Below, one piece after another: positions 47,878 to 55,237 of a stretch of DNA of 64,000 bases. Made by a program: the position numbers and the translations under genes. Positions within the stretch are counted from its first letter, which is position 1, and each line of letters opens with the position of its first letter. The notes beneath the pieces are model-generated. The model saw only the letters and a program-made list of their open reading frames with translations, was not told the DNA's origin and did no database searches. Source of the stretch: JAXMEQ01 sp046348225 (GTDB taxonomy: Bacteria > Pseudomonadota > Gammaproteobacteria > Burkholderiales > Burkholderiaceae_C); the NCBI GenBank assembly GCA_046348225.1, contig JAXMEQ010000006.1, positions 213,689-277,688 of the forward strand. Direction: 5' to 3'.

Positions 47878-47889
47878 AATGCCGCCAAA
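47878..47889 (+). repeat. Direct repeat flanking the toxin-antitoxin cassette, left copy
   Basis: AATGCCGCCAAA, identical to 48732-48743. The two copies bracket the higBA-like genes. This could be an insertion footprint, or the two ends could be Lrp-type operator half-sites of the flanking genes. Confidence 0.5.
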
Positions 47890-47904
47890 ATTAGTTTTGG
47901 CGGC
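47881..47904 (-). terminator. Rho-independent-type terminator after the antitoxin gene
   Basis: GCCGCCAAAA-TTAG-TTTTGGCGGC is a perfect 10-bp stem with a 4-nt loop, 4 bp after the antitoxin stop. On the minus strand it is followed by ATTTTGTG, a short T-rich tract. It would end the toxin-antitoxin transcript before the E1 gene. Confidence 0.65.
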
Positions 47905-47908
47905 AGAA

Positions 47909-48268
47909 TCAAACAACGATGGCTTCAATGCCCCGTTTCTCGATGAGCTGGAGCAACTTGGCCGCCGCACCGCTGGGGTGCTTGCCCGAGCCCGGCGACT
48001 CCCACTTTTGAACGGCCGAGACGCTGACGTTCAACATCGACGCCAATACCGACTGGCTCACCTTGGCCTTGCTCACGCGAATGGCGGTGACGCGCTCGGC
48101 CGTGTATTCGGGCGGCGCCTCGCAAATGAGCTTGAGCCGAGCCATGTCTTGCCGGGAAATCAGCGCATGGCCCTGCAGGGCTTGCGCCATCTCCATCATC
48201 TCGTCCAGCACCCGGCTTTTAGGGGCTTTGGCGGCCTTGGTGCCGACACTGCGTTTGCTAAGAGCCAT
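47909..48268 (-). CDS. HigA-type antitoxin, XRE-family HTH (YiaG-like)
   Basis: A 119-residue protein with a C-terminal helix-turn-helix (about residues 68-105; SKAKVSQSVLASMLNVSVSAVQKWESPG) and an N-terminal stretch that would wrap the toxin. The C-terminal consensus (SGAAAKLLQLIEKRG) is that of YiaG-like antitoxins. It overlaps the toxin gene by 11 bp, toxin first, the order of higBA. It should neutralise the toxin and repress the shared promoter at 48643-48671. Confidence 0.9.
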   Translation of the reverse strand: MALSKRSVGTKAAKAPKSRVLDEMMEMAQALQGHALISRQDMARLKLICEAPPEYTAERVTAIRVSKAKVSQSVLASMLNVSVSAVQKWESPGSGKHPSGAAAKLLQLIEKRGIEAIVV

Positions 48269-48635
48269 GACAAATCTCCTTCAAAATTTCAGCGGCAACC
48301 AGTTCATCGAGTTTGGCGCTGTCTGCGGCCTGAAGGCCTGCGCCAACGATCTTGGCCGCCTCTACTTCATGGTCGGAAAAGTCGGACCCCGGGTCACTCT
48401 TCTCTCGCCCGGCCAGAAAAAAGATGGCGTCCTTGTGCTTCTTGGCAACCAGAGTGCGGGACGAGCCGCTTTTACCTTGCCCCGGCAGGGCGATGCGCTT
48501 CTTGCACAGCCCGCCTCCCAGGTCTGCCTCAAACAAACCCTGCTCAATCTCTCGCGCCGCCCGGCACAGCGCTGCATCCCCCACCACCTTACGCGCCCAC
48601 CGGCTGAAGGTTTTGGTCTTGAAGACTCTTTTCAT
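48258..48635 (-). CDS. RelE/HigB-family toxin
   Basis: A 125-residue basic protein beginning MKRVFKTKTFSRWARKVVGD, with the RelE-like fold of the HigB (PF06296-type) group: RKVVGDAALCRAAREIEQG, GGGLCKKRIALPGQGKSGSSRTLVA and DAIFFLAGREKSD. Members are ribosome-dependent mRNA interferases. It is followed with an 11-bp overlap by its antitoxin. Length is within the family range, so it appears intact. Confidence 0.9.
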   Translation of the reverse strand: MKRVFKTKTFSRWARKVVGDAALCRAAREIEQGLFEADLGGGLCKKRIALPGQGKSGSSRTLVAKKHKDAIFFLAGREKSDPGSDFSDHEVEAAKIVGAGLQAADSAKLDELVAAEILKEICHGS

Positions 48636-48642
48636 GGCAGGG

Positions 48643-48671
48643 ATCTTATCTGGCTATAGCACTCAGTGCAA
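48643..48671 (-). promoter_or_regulatory. Promoter and operator of the toxin-antitoxin operon
   Basis: On the minus strand: -35 TTGCAC (48666-48671), 17-bp spacer, -10 TAAGAT (48643-48648), with the start codon 8 bp further at 48635. The palindrome GCACTCAGTGC (48659-48669) overlaps the -35 box and is the natural site for autorepression by the antitoxin. Confidence 0.65.
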
Positions 48672-48731
48672 TAACTTTGCGATCGGCATCGACAGGAAAA
48701 GATCACTGCCCATCGCGAAAGCGCGGCATAG

Positions 48732-48743
48732 AATGCCGCCAAA
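48732..48743 (+). repeat. Direct repeat flanking the toxin-antitoxin cassette, right copy
   Basis: AATGCCGCCAAA, identical to 47878-47889, 19 bp before the Lrp-type gene's ATG. Confidence 0.5.
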
Positions 48744-48762
48744 TAACTTGTTTACGACACAA

Positions 48763-49227
48763 ATGCAGCTAGACACCCTGGACCTGCGAATTCTGGCCGA
48801 GCTGCAGCAAGACGGCAGCCTGACCAATGTGGCGCTGGCCCAGCGCGTGCACCTGAGCCCTTCCCCCTGCCTCACGCGGGTGAAGGCGCTGGAGGCGACG
48901 GGCGTGATCCGACAGTACGTGGCGCTGGCCGACCCCAAAGCCCTGGGCCTGGGGCTCAATGTGTTCATCAACATCAGCCTGAAGGAACAGAGCAAGGAAG
49001 CGCTGGCCGAATTTGAGCGCCGCATTGCCGAGCACGACGAGGTGATGGAGTGCTACCTGATGACCGGCGACAGCGACTACCTGATCCGCGTGGCCGTGGC
49101 CGACATGGCCGCGCTGGAGCGCTTCATCCTGGAGCAGCTGACGCCGATACCGGGGATTGAGAAAATACGCAGCAGCTTTGCGCTGAAGCAGGTGCGGTAC
49201 AAGACGGCGTTGCCGTTGCCGGGGTGA
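48763..49227 (+). CDS. Lrp/AsnC family transcriptional regulator (MdeR-like)
   Basis: A 154-residue regulator: N-terminal helix-turn-helix (LDLRILAELQQDGSLTNVALAQRVHLSPSPCLTRVKALE) and a C-terminal RAM ligand-binding domain (about 65-150, with YLMTGDSDYLIRVAVADM). It is divergent from the E1 gene, with the toxin-antitoxin cassette between them. It probably senses an amino acid and activates the E1 gene, as MdeR does for mdeB; that pairing is inference from gene type and position. Confidence 0.93.
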   Translation: MQLDTLDLRILAELQQDGSLTNVALAQRVHLSPSPCLTRVKALEATGVIRQYVALADPKALGLGLNVFINISLKEQSKEALAEFERRIAEHDEVMECYLMTGDSDYLIRVAVADMAALERFILEQLTPIPGIEKIRSSFALKQVRYKTALPLPG

Positions 49228-49483
49228 CGGCAGAAACAGCGTGCCGACTTTTGAACTGTGCGTTTACCCCAATTCCCCCGACCAAAAAGGGCGAACAACA
49301 TTGCAAATCAATCAATTCAACTTCGTTACTGATTGAAGCGCCCAAGTGGCATCAACGAACCCGGGCCTAGTGCATCTTGGTCCAAGATAAATTGGCAGAC
49401 TACGCGAATATTGCTAGGTCAGAGAGTAGTGGCACGCCAGATCAAGTGCTGTTAAGGTCAAGCGGTAAACGGGGAGAAAAAGA
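49228..49483. other. AT-richer intergenic region upstream of the three-gene module
   Basis: 256 bp without a gene, clearly lower in G+C than the preceding gene. It contains the palindrome ATCTTGG-T-CCAAGAT (49374-49388), a possible operator about 100 bp before the next start codon. I could not find a convincing -35/-10 pair. The drop in G+C starts just after the Lrp-type stop, marking the left edge of the islet. Confidence 0.6.
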
Positions 49484-50560
49484 GTGCCAGTAGCCAGAAA
49501 ATTCGATTCGATCATTGAGGATCTAAAAGACCGAATCCAATTCCGCGAGTTGACCGCAGCCCTAAAAGCTGCGGGCGTGGCTAGCGCTATGGGATGGGAC
49601 AAATTAGCCGCAAAACTTGATGAAGTAGATTCCGCAACCGCGATCAAAGTTGAAGGGTTGCTCAAGAGCCTTCAAAACGGCCTAATCCTAGGCGGCACCA
49701 AAGCAGCTTTCATTTTCGAACTTACAGCAGCAGATGCAAATAGTGCAGCGGACGATATTGCACCGTTGGTTGTTCCTCCAGGAAGCTTTACACAACTTTA
49801 TCCAAAGGCACTTTCCGCTACAGCCCTTAAGGCCCTGGGGAGTGACCACGAGCTGACAGCGAAAATCATTCACTCCAACGGAGATGTATCAGTCGTCTTG
49901 TGCTCAAAGCGGAGTCAGGAAGACCGGACGATCTATGGAATGAACGAGGTCACTGCAGCTGTTCAAACTGCGTTCGCTGGCTATGACGAGTTCGTGGCAA
50001 TCAAACGTACTGACTACCAGATTTTTGATGTTCTAACCGTGCGCAAATCACTTCGAAGAATCGAAGTATTGATCGACCATCCTGATCGGATTAAGTTGCC
50101 GGAGTCATCTGACAGTCGATGCCTCAACGTTCTTGGCCGACTTTCAACCTACAGCTCAGTGATCAATACGATCTACCAGCAAAACCGCCCAATAGATCTC
50201 AAAGCCTGCGTAAACGCGCTTTATCAAGCAAAAACCGAAGGGAAAGTTTCCAAGCTAAGTTTTCGAACGCCCACAAGATCAGTAAATAGGGGCGCAATGA
50301 CATCTTCAGAGGATTTGCGCAAAGAACCCTTCCATGAAGCAGGCGTGAACGAAGTAGGCCAGATCACACCCTTTGACATCACTATCTTTTGGGACGCACT
50401 GCCCGCTGGACATCCACCGGTCTCAGTTCGCATAGGAATGCCGATATCCGGTCTATCAGAGGAAGATTCCGAAATCCGAGAAGCACGAATTATTTCTGCT
50501 CACTCTGACGCAGCGGTGCTGGCAGTTCTTAACAAACTAGTGAGTTATTCAAGCGGATGA
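49484..50560 (+). CDS. Unknown protein, first gene of three-gene islet module
   Basis: A 358-residue protein, soluble, with no signal peptide or membrane segment. Residues 1-65 are predicted helical (KFDSIIEDLKDRIQFRELTAALKAAG); the rest alternates strands and helices. There is a GTG start at 49484 with GGGGAG eight bases upstream. Codon use and G+C are unlike the neighbours: one 60-base line (49681-49740) has 28 G+C, against 41 in a comparable line of the upstream gene. Its stop overlaps the next start (ATGA). I do not recognise any family motif and assign no function. Confidence 0.8.
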   Translation: MPVARKFDSIIEDLKDRIQFRELTAALKAAGVASAMGWDKLAAKLDEVDSATAIKVEGLLKSLQNGLILGGTKAAFIFELTAADANSAADDIAPLVVPPGSFTQLYPKALSATALKALGSDHELTAKIIHSNGDVSVVLCSKRSQEDRTIYGMNEVTAAVQTAFAGYDEFVAIKRTDYQIFDVLTVRKSLRRIEVLIDHPDRIKLPESSDSRCLNVLGRLSTYSSVINTIYQQNRPIDLKACVNALYQAKTEGKVSKLSFRTPTRSVNRGAMTSSEDLRKEPFHEAGVNEVGQITPFDITIFWDALPAGHPPVSVRIGMPISGLSEEDSEIREARIISAHSDAAVLAVLNKLVSYSSG

Positions 50561-50988
50561 CCAAAGTGGACCGTTCGCGGCTTATTGAGTTACTTCGGCG
50601 AGCCTTTGGCGCGGGCAGAGAGACCGCTATAGGGGAAGCTTTGCTCACATATCTTGATGAACACTCGTCGACAAACCATATCAATCTCCAACTTGTCCGC
50701 CAACTTACCCCTGGCGCAGATACCGGTGACCTTGACAAAGAAATTGTTCGCACGCTCAACTTCCTATCGGGTGACGCACATGTCTTGGATCTCCGATTCG
50801 AGCTTTTTGACGATGCCCATGACCATGCCCATGACCTCACGCTAGATGAAGCGCGAGGGGCTCTAGCGGACAAGGTTCACCCACTAACAGGTCAAGACGA
50901 CCCAGCCATCGCTAAGAAGATCGGCATCTACTTCACACCGATTCATAGCGTCAGCAAACAAGCTTCTCATGGAAAAGATGGCGGATGA
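50557..50988 (+). CDS. Unknown protein with His/Asp cluster, second gene of islet module
   Basis: A 143-residue soluble protein. A helical N-terminus (SRLIELLRRAFGAGRETAIGEALLTYL) is followed by a His/Asp-rich stretch at residues 85-93 (DDAHDHAHD), encoded by a tandem 12-bp repeat (ATGCCCATGACC twice, about 50817-50840), which might bind metal. Both ends overlap the neighbouring genes by ATGA, so it is made together with them. I recognise no family. By size and position it could be an adaptor between the other two proteins. Confidence 0.75.
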   Translation: MTKVDRSRLIELLRRAFGAGRETAIGEALLTYLDEHSSTNHINLQLVRQLTPGADTGDLDKEIVRTLNFLSGDAHVLDLRFELFDDAHDHAHDLTLDEARGALADKVHPLTGQDDPAIAKKIGIYFTPIHSVSKQASHGKDGG

Positions 50989-51644
50989 TCCTCAGCGCTG
51001 AAAGACTTATGCAGTTGGGCGAAGAGGACGACGTAATTGGCGACGTCTTGGGTCGCCGCCTTGCCAAAACGTATAGCGAGTTTCGCGCAGTGGTTGAAAC
51101 AGACCTGGTACGAGTCGTTCAGCGCCTCGAAGAGAACCCCCAAATGCATGCGGGGAAATCAGAGGATGAGACAACGCAAGCGATCGTTGACATGCTGGTT
51201 TGCATGGGTTACACGGCGAACCACAATGCTCATCGAGGAGGCAACGTAGACATAACAGTAGAGCAAACGCGGAAGAACTTTATTTGGATTGCCGAAGCGA
51301 AAATCTTTGGAGATGTGGGTGATCTTCGCGAGGGCTACTTGCAACTTGCAAGCCGGTACAGACCTGGGATGGATGATGCAGGCGTATTTCATGGAGGCCT
51401 GATAGCGTATCTTCGACGACCAGGTGCAGCAGGTCACATGTTGAGCTGGCGTAAGCATTTTTTGACTTTGCCGATAGCACAGGGTGCATCGACGGAAGAC
51501 TGCAAAAGACGGCTAAATCTTGGATTCTTTTCGCAGCATTTGCATGGAGATTTTGGGCTGCCTTTTCGGGTTTGGCATTTGTGCGTCGTCTTGCACTTCA
51601 AGCCACTGGACGCAAGCGGACGAGAGGCCGCAAAGTACGCTTGA
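50985..51644 (+). CDS. Putative PD-(D/E)XK-type nuclease, third gene of islet module
   Basis: A 219-residue protein. The middle shows the residue pattern of a PD-(D/E)XK nuclease: Glu62 in a helix (SEDETTQAIVDML), Asp89 (GGNVDITVEQ), Glu104-x-Lys106 on the next strand (FIWIAEAKIFG) and a following Q120-x4-Tyr125 (LQLASRY), as seen in RecB-like and Mrr-like nucleases. The N-terminal 55 residues are helical. Low G+C like its partners; start overlaps the previous stop (ATGA). The nuclease assignment rests on motif spacing only, but is chemically coherent. Confidence 0.7.
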   Translation: MILSAERLMQLGEEDDVIGDVLGRRLAKTYSEFRAVVETDLVRVVQRLEENPQMHAGKSEDETTQAIVDMLVCMGYTANHNAHRGGNVDITVEQTRKNFIWIAEAKIFGDVGDLREGYLQLASRYRPGMDDAGVFHGGLIAYLRRPGAAGHMLSWRKHFLTLPIAQGASTEDCKRRLNLGFFSQHLHGDFGLPFRVWHLCVVLHFKPLDASGREAAKYA

Positions 51645-52294
51645 GCAACAGCTTACGCGGTGCCCGCAATGAGGCAGCCTAGGGCTTAACTTCCATGCCT
51701 ACCGGCAATTTCCGCCGATCATGCAGGATGACGGCTTGCACTAGGCATAGGCTGGCGCTGGGGCCGCACTTCAATTGATGATGGTCGTGCTCGCGAACTT
51801 CAGCCCGAACTTCAGCCACAAAGCCTTGCTACTCAAGGCCAATATTGTTCAACAACACTGCGCTCAAGACCGCACGGTTCTTTGTCCAGAACTTCTCGCG
51901 CAGTGCAGTGGGTGCCACTTACCGTGCACCCGCAGACTACCCGGAGCAAAAGGGCGATGCGCAATTTGTTGCTTGAGCTTACAGTGGAAGCCGTAGCCTA
52001 TATCGCCCTACGTGGCTGAATTAGAGTGCTGCACAGCTTGTTGTTTTCGCTCCAGACTGCGACCGACACGCAAGCCCAGTAAGACTGCCTTTAGAGCAAG
52101 ATAGTGGGAAACGGTGGCGAATCCCGCGCTTACGGCTGGTGCAAACACTAGTGCGGCCGGCAGCGGCAAACAACGCCGCGCGTGTTGATCGATGCCCATA
52201 CCAGCACGCGCCGCACCGCAACCAACCGTGCTTTCAAGATCTTGATGCCAACGGACAGAATCGACCATGCCCCCATCAAGGCAGCGGTGCGCCA
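51645..52294. other. Apparently decayed DNA between islet and core chromosome
   Basis: 650 bp without a supportable gene. G+C is intermediate. Frames are short and interrupted and none has a ribosome site with a family motif. A tandem GAACTTCAGCC repeat occurs near 51800-51820. A minus-strand frame across 52008-52373 runs into the downstream gene region but shows no domain. It may be the remnant of a mobile element or of a lost gene at the right edge of the islet. Confidence 0.5.
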
Positions 52295-52855
52295 CTAACC
52301 GCCCACCATGACCTTGATGCGCCGCAGCGCCCGCCCGCGAATAAACCCGCTCGCCGGCCGGATCAAATACCAATAAGGCGCAAAGCGCCTGCGCGTGGCG
52401 GCGTCGGGGCAGGCCACGCGGGTGATGGTGGTCAGCCGCGTGCGGCCGTCGGGCTGGGGCTCGGCGATGTAGGTCATGACCAGCTTGGCGTGGCCGGGCT
52501 GGCTGAAGCGCTCAAACGCCTCGGCGCCGGGCAGGCTCACCAGGCCGCCCGATGCCTCCCAGAAGCGGCCGGCCAGGCCCCAGGCAATTTCCCTGTGCCC
52601 ATCGCGGCCCAGTGGGGTGAAGCGGTGCAGGCCAAAGCCGCCCCACACGTCTTGCGCCGGTGCGGGGCTGGCGCCCAGGCACTGGCGCAGCCGCAGCGGC
52701 AGGCCGCGCAACTGCAGCAGGGTGCGCACCAGCGGGTCGTCTGACAAATCAGCCCGGGCCACGGCGTCCAGCACGGCGGCGGGCGGCGCGGCGATGGTGA
52801 TGTGGTGCGTCTCGGCAAAGTCGTGGCGCGGCAGGTAGCGCTGCAGCAGGCTCAT
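52295..52855 (-). CDS. SRPBCC-fold protein (polyketide cyclase/dehydrase-like)
   Basis: A 186-residue protein with the START/Bet v1-like helix-grip pattern: HHITIAAPPAAVLDAVARADL at the start, a central sheet, and a C-terminal helix (ATRRRFAPYWYLIRPASGFIRGRALRRIK). Family members bind hydrophobic ligands. The start at 52855 overlaps the flavin reductase stop by ATGA, so it is the second gene of a two-gene operon. The function is unknown. Confidence 0.8.
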   Translation of the reverse strand: MSLLQRYLPRHDFAETHHITIAAPPAAVLDAVARADLSDDPLVRTLLQLRGLPLRLRQCLGASPAPAQDVWGGFGLHRFTPLGRDGHREIAWGLAGRFWEASGGLVSLPGAEAFERFSQPGHAKLVMTYIAEPQPDGRTRLTTITRVACPDAATRRRFAPYWYLIRPASGFIRGRALRRIKVMVGG

Positions 52856-53433
52856 GCGGCGCCCCGCACCACGCCACCCGCGCGCACAAAGTTGCCGGCG
52901 CCCAGGTGGTGGATGGTTTGCAGCGCGGCGTTGTCTGGCCGGTAGTCCCACCGGCCGTTGGCAAAAATGCGCGCGTCGGCCGCGGCGGCCACCACCTCGG
53001 CAAAGCAGGTGTCGTAGGCGTCTTGCGTATGCGGCTCGGGGATGAGGCGGCATTCCAGCCAGGCGGCGCAGCCGTCTTCCAGCACCGGCATGCCCAGCAC
53101 GGGGCCGGGCCGCGCCTGCAGGCCGTGGCGCGCAAACTTGTCTTCGTCGCGCCCGCTGGAGCTGCCCACGGCATAGGTCAGCCCCGCCAGTGCGGTGCCG
53201 GGCAGGCAGATGGCCAATGCACCACTCGCGGCCAACAGCTCGCGCGTGAAGGTTTTCTTGTCGATCACGATGGCAATGCGCGGCGGGGTGAATTCCACCG
53301 GCATGCTCCACGCCGCCGCCATGATGTTGCGCCGCCCGGCGTGGGCGGTGGTCACCAGCACGGTGGGGCCGTGGTTGATGAGGCGGCTGGCGTGGTGGAG
53401 TTCTACGGGGGCAAAGTGGCTGGGTGCGGGCAT
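52852..53433 (-). CDS. Flavin reductase family protein
   Basis: A 193-residue FMN-binding split-barrel protein: PTVLVTTAHAGRRNIMAAAWSMPVEFTPPRIAIVI is the flavin-binding block, with YAVGSSSGRDEDKFARHGLQA and the strand with ARIFANGRWDYR further on. Such proteins reduce flavin for partner monooxygenases or act in heme or FMN chemistry themselves. First gene of an operon with the SRPBCC protein. Confidence 0.9.
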   Translation of the reverse strand: MPAPSHFAPVELHHASRLINHGPTVLVTTAHAGRRNIMAAAWSMPVEFTPPRIAIVIDKKTFTRELLAASGALAICLPGTALAGLTYAVGSSSGRDEDKFARHGLQARPGPVLGMPVLEDGCAAWLECRLIPEPHTQDAYDTCFAEVVAAAADARIFANGRWDYRPDNAALQTIHHLGAGNFVRAGGVVRGAA

Positions 53434-53609
53434 GGAGCGGGTCTTGTCAAAAGGCGCCAGCCGCCAGTGTGCCGGATGCTTCCAGAGCCCGGCGCGGGGC
53501 TATCGCGCGCACCTGTTGCGCGCCGCCCGCTTCGCAGGCACGATATTGCTGCACTGCGGGTAAATCTCGTGCCCCGCCACCACCCACCCCCATCCACCGG
53601 GCAGCGCGC

Positions 53610-54674
53610 ATGTTTTTCCAGTGGCCCCTGTACCTTTGGCTGATGCTGGCGCTGCCCGTGCTGCCGGTGGTGTACCTGTGGCTGCTGCGCCGGCGGACGC
53701 AGGTGGCGCTGCGTTTCAGCCACCTGGGCACGGTGCGTGCGGCCATGGCCGGGCGCAGCTGGCGCCGGCATGTGCCGCCCGCGCTGCTGTGGCTGGCCTG
53801 CGCCACGCTGCTGCTGGCAGCCGCCCGCCCGGTGGCCAATGTGCCCCTGCCCTGGGCCCGCAGCACGGTGGTGCTGGCGATCGACATTTCACTGAGCATG
53901 CGCGTCAATGACGTCAAGCCCAGCCGCATGGAAGCCGCGCAGGACGCGGCCAAGCTGTTCCTGAAAGACCTGCCCAAGCGGGTGGAGGTGGCGCTCGTCA
54001 CCTTTGCCGGCAGCACCCAGGTCGCGCAGGTCGCCACGCTGGACCGCAGCACGGTGGTGGCAGCGATTGACGGCATCCAGATGCAGCGCGGCACCGCCAT
54101 TGGCAGCGCCATTGCCGTGAGCCTGGCCGAGCTGTTCCCCGACCACGGCATTGACGTGGGCGAAATGACCTTCGGCCCCTACGGCCAGAACGCCAACGGC
54201 AAGCCCCGCGCCCGCAGCCTGGACGACAAGGTCAAGCCGCCGCCGAAGCAGATCACGCCGGTGGCGCCGGGCTCGTACAGCTCGGCCGTGATCATTTTGC
54301 TGACGGACGGGCGGCGCACCACCGGCATTGACACGCTGGAGGCCGCCAAGATGGCGGCTGACCGCGGCGTGCGCATCCACGTGGTGGGGCTGGGCAACCC
54401 CGGCGGGGGCGGTGGTTCGTTCGACGTGGACGGCATGGCCATGTACCTGCAGCTGGACGAGCCCACCCTGCGCGAGGTGGCGCGCCGCACTGGTGGCGAC
54501 TACCACCAGGCGGATTCCAGCGACAAGCTGCGCGAGATCTATGGCACGCTGGGCTCGCAAATGCAGGTGGTGCGGCGCGAGACGGAACTCGCGCCCCTGC
54601 TGGCCCTGCTGGCCGCGCTGCTGGCCGCCACGGCGGGCGGGCTGTCGGTGCTGTGGTTCCGGCGGCTGGCTTAG
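53610..54674 (+). CDS. VWA-domain membrane protein (BatA-like)
   Basis: A 354-residue inner-membrane protein: two N-terminal helices (about 5-25 and 55-75), a VWA domain with the MIDAS motif DISLS (AIDISLSMRVND) and later Thr/Asp ligands (ILLTDGRRTTG), and a C-terminal helix (LLALLAALLAATAGGLSVLWF). BatA-type proteins act with BatB and a MoxR ATPase in stress tolerance; neither partner is adjacent here, so this is a stand-alone gene. It overlaps the convergent DUF6064 gene by 4 bp. Confidence 0.9.
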   Translation: MFFQWPLYLWLMLALPVLPVVYLWLLRRRTQVALRFSHLGTVRAAMAGRSWRRHVPPALLWLACATLLLAAARPVANVPLPWARSTVVLAIDISLSMRVNDVKPSRMEAAQDAAKLFLKDLPKRVEVALVTFAGSTQVAQVATLDRSTVVAAIDGIQMQRGTAIGSAIAVSLAELFPDHGIDVGEMTFGPYGQNANGKPRARSLDDKVKPPPKQITPVAPGSYSSAVIILLTDGRRTTGIDTLEAAKMAADRGVRIHVVGLGNPGGGGGSFDVDGMAMYLQLDEPTLREVARRTGGDYHQADSSDKLREIYGTLGSQMQVVRRETELAPLLALLAALLAATAGGLSVLWFRRLA

Positions 54675-55234
54675 GCTGGCGTGTAGAACATCCACAGCGT
54701 CAGCGCCTCTGCCACCAGCGCCAGCACCGGCAGGCCGCACAGCCAGGGCGTGCCGCGCGGCCGCAGCATGAGCAGCAGGCCCAGCGTGGCCAGGGCGGTG
54801 GGGCCGGGCATGAGGCCGAAGGCCTGGCTATGCACAAGGTGCAGCAACACACCCGCAGCCGCCAGCGCCAGCCCCAGGACGTGCGCGGGGCGCGGCGGGC
54901 GCGGCGCCAGGGGTGCCCATGCTGCCGCAGCCAGCAACACGGCCTGCAGCCACCAGGCCACCGCCATGTGCTGCGCCGCCCAGTTGATCTGCGCATAGCG
55001 CTGCCACAAAAACGCCCAGCCCACCCAGGCCCACAGCAGTGCCAGCACCAGCAGCACCGCGCGCGCCGCCCCGGGTTTGCGCAGCGCCGCCAGGGCCATG
55101 AGCCCCAGGCCCAGGGCCAGCAGCAGCCAGGGCAGGGGCGCCAGTTCTCGGTGGTAGCGCTCGACCATGCGGGCATACACCGCCGGCGAGAACATCAAAA
55201 AGTCAGACAGCCGGTAGGTCCACCACTCCGACAC
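54671..55234 (-). CDS. DUF6064-type membrane protein
   Basis: A 187-residue inner-membrane protein with about six hydrophobic segments and the N-terminal MSEWWTYRLSDFLMFSPAVYARMVERY characteristic of the DUF6064 group, whose members begin with a W-Y-rich segment of this kind. The function is unknown. It overlaps the convergent VWA gene at its 3' end and lies 3 bp upstream of the aldo/keto reductase gene, with which it probably forms an operon. Confidence 0.8.
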   Translation of the reverse strand: MSEWWTYRLSDFLMFSPAVYARMVERYHRELAPLPWLLLALGLGLMALAALRKPGAARAVLLVLALLWAWVGWAFLWQRYAQINWAAQHMAVAWWLQAVLLAAAAWAPLAPRPPRPAHVLGLALAAAGVLLHLVHSQAFGLMPGPTALATLGLLLMLRPRGTPWLCGLPVLALVAEALTLWMFYTPA

Positions 55235-55237
55235 GGC

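Noticed and set aside
48659..48669. GCACTCAGTGC palindrome as a separate terminator
   Set aside because: It overlaps the -35 box of the toxin-antitoxin promoter and has no T-run, so it was treated as an operator.
51645..52294. An insertion sequence or integrase remnant
   Set aside because: No transposase motif, terminal inverted repeat or target duplication could be read; only decay is evident, so it is listed as unassigned DNA.
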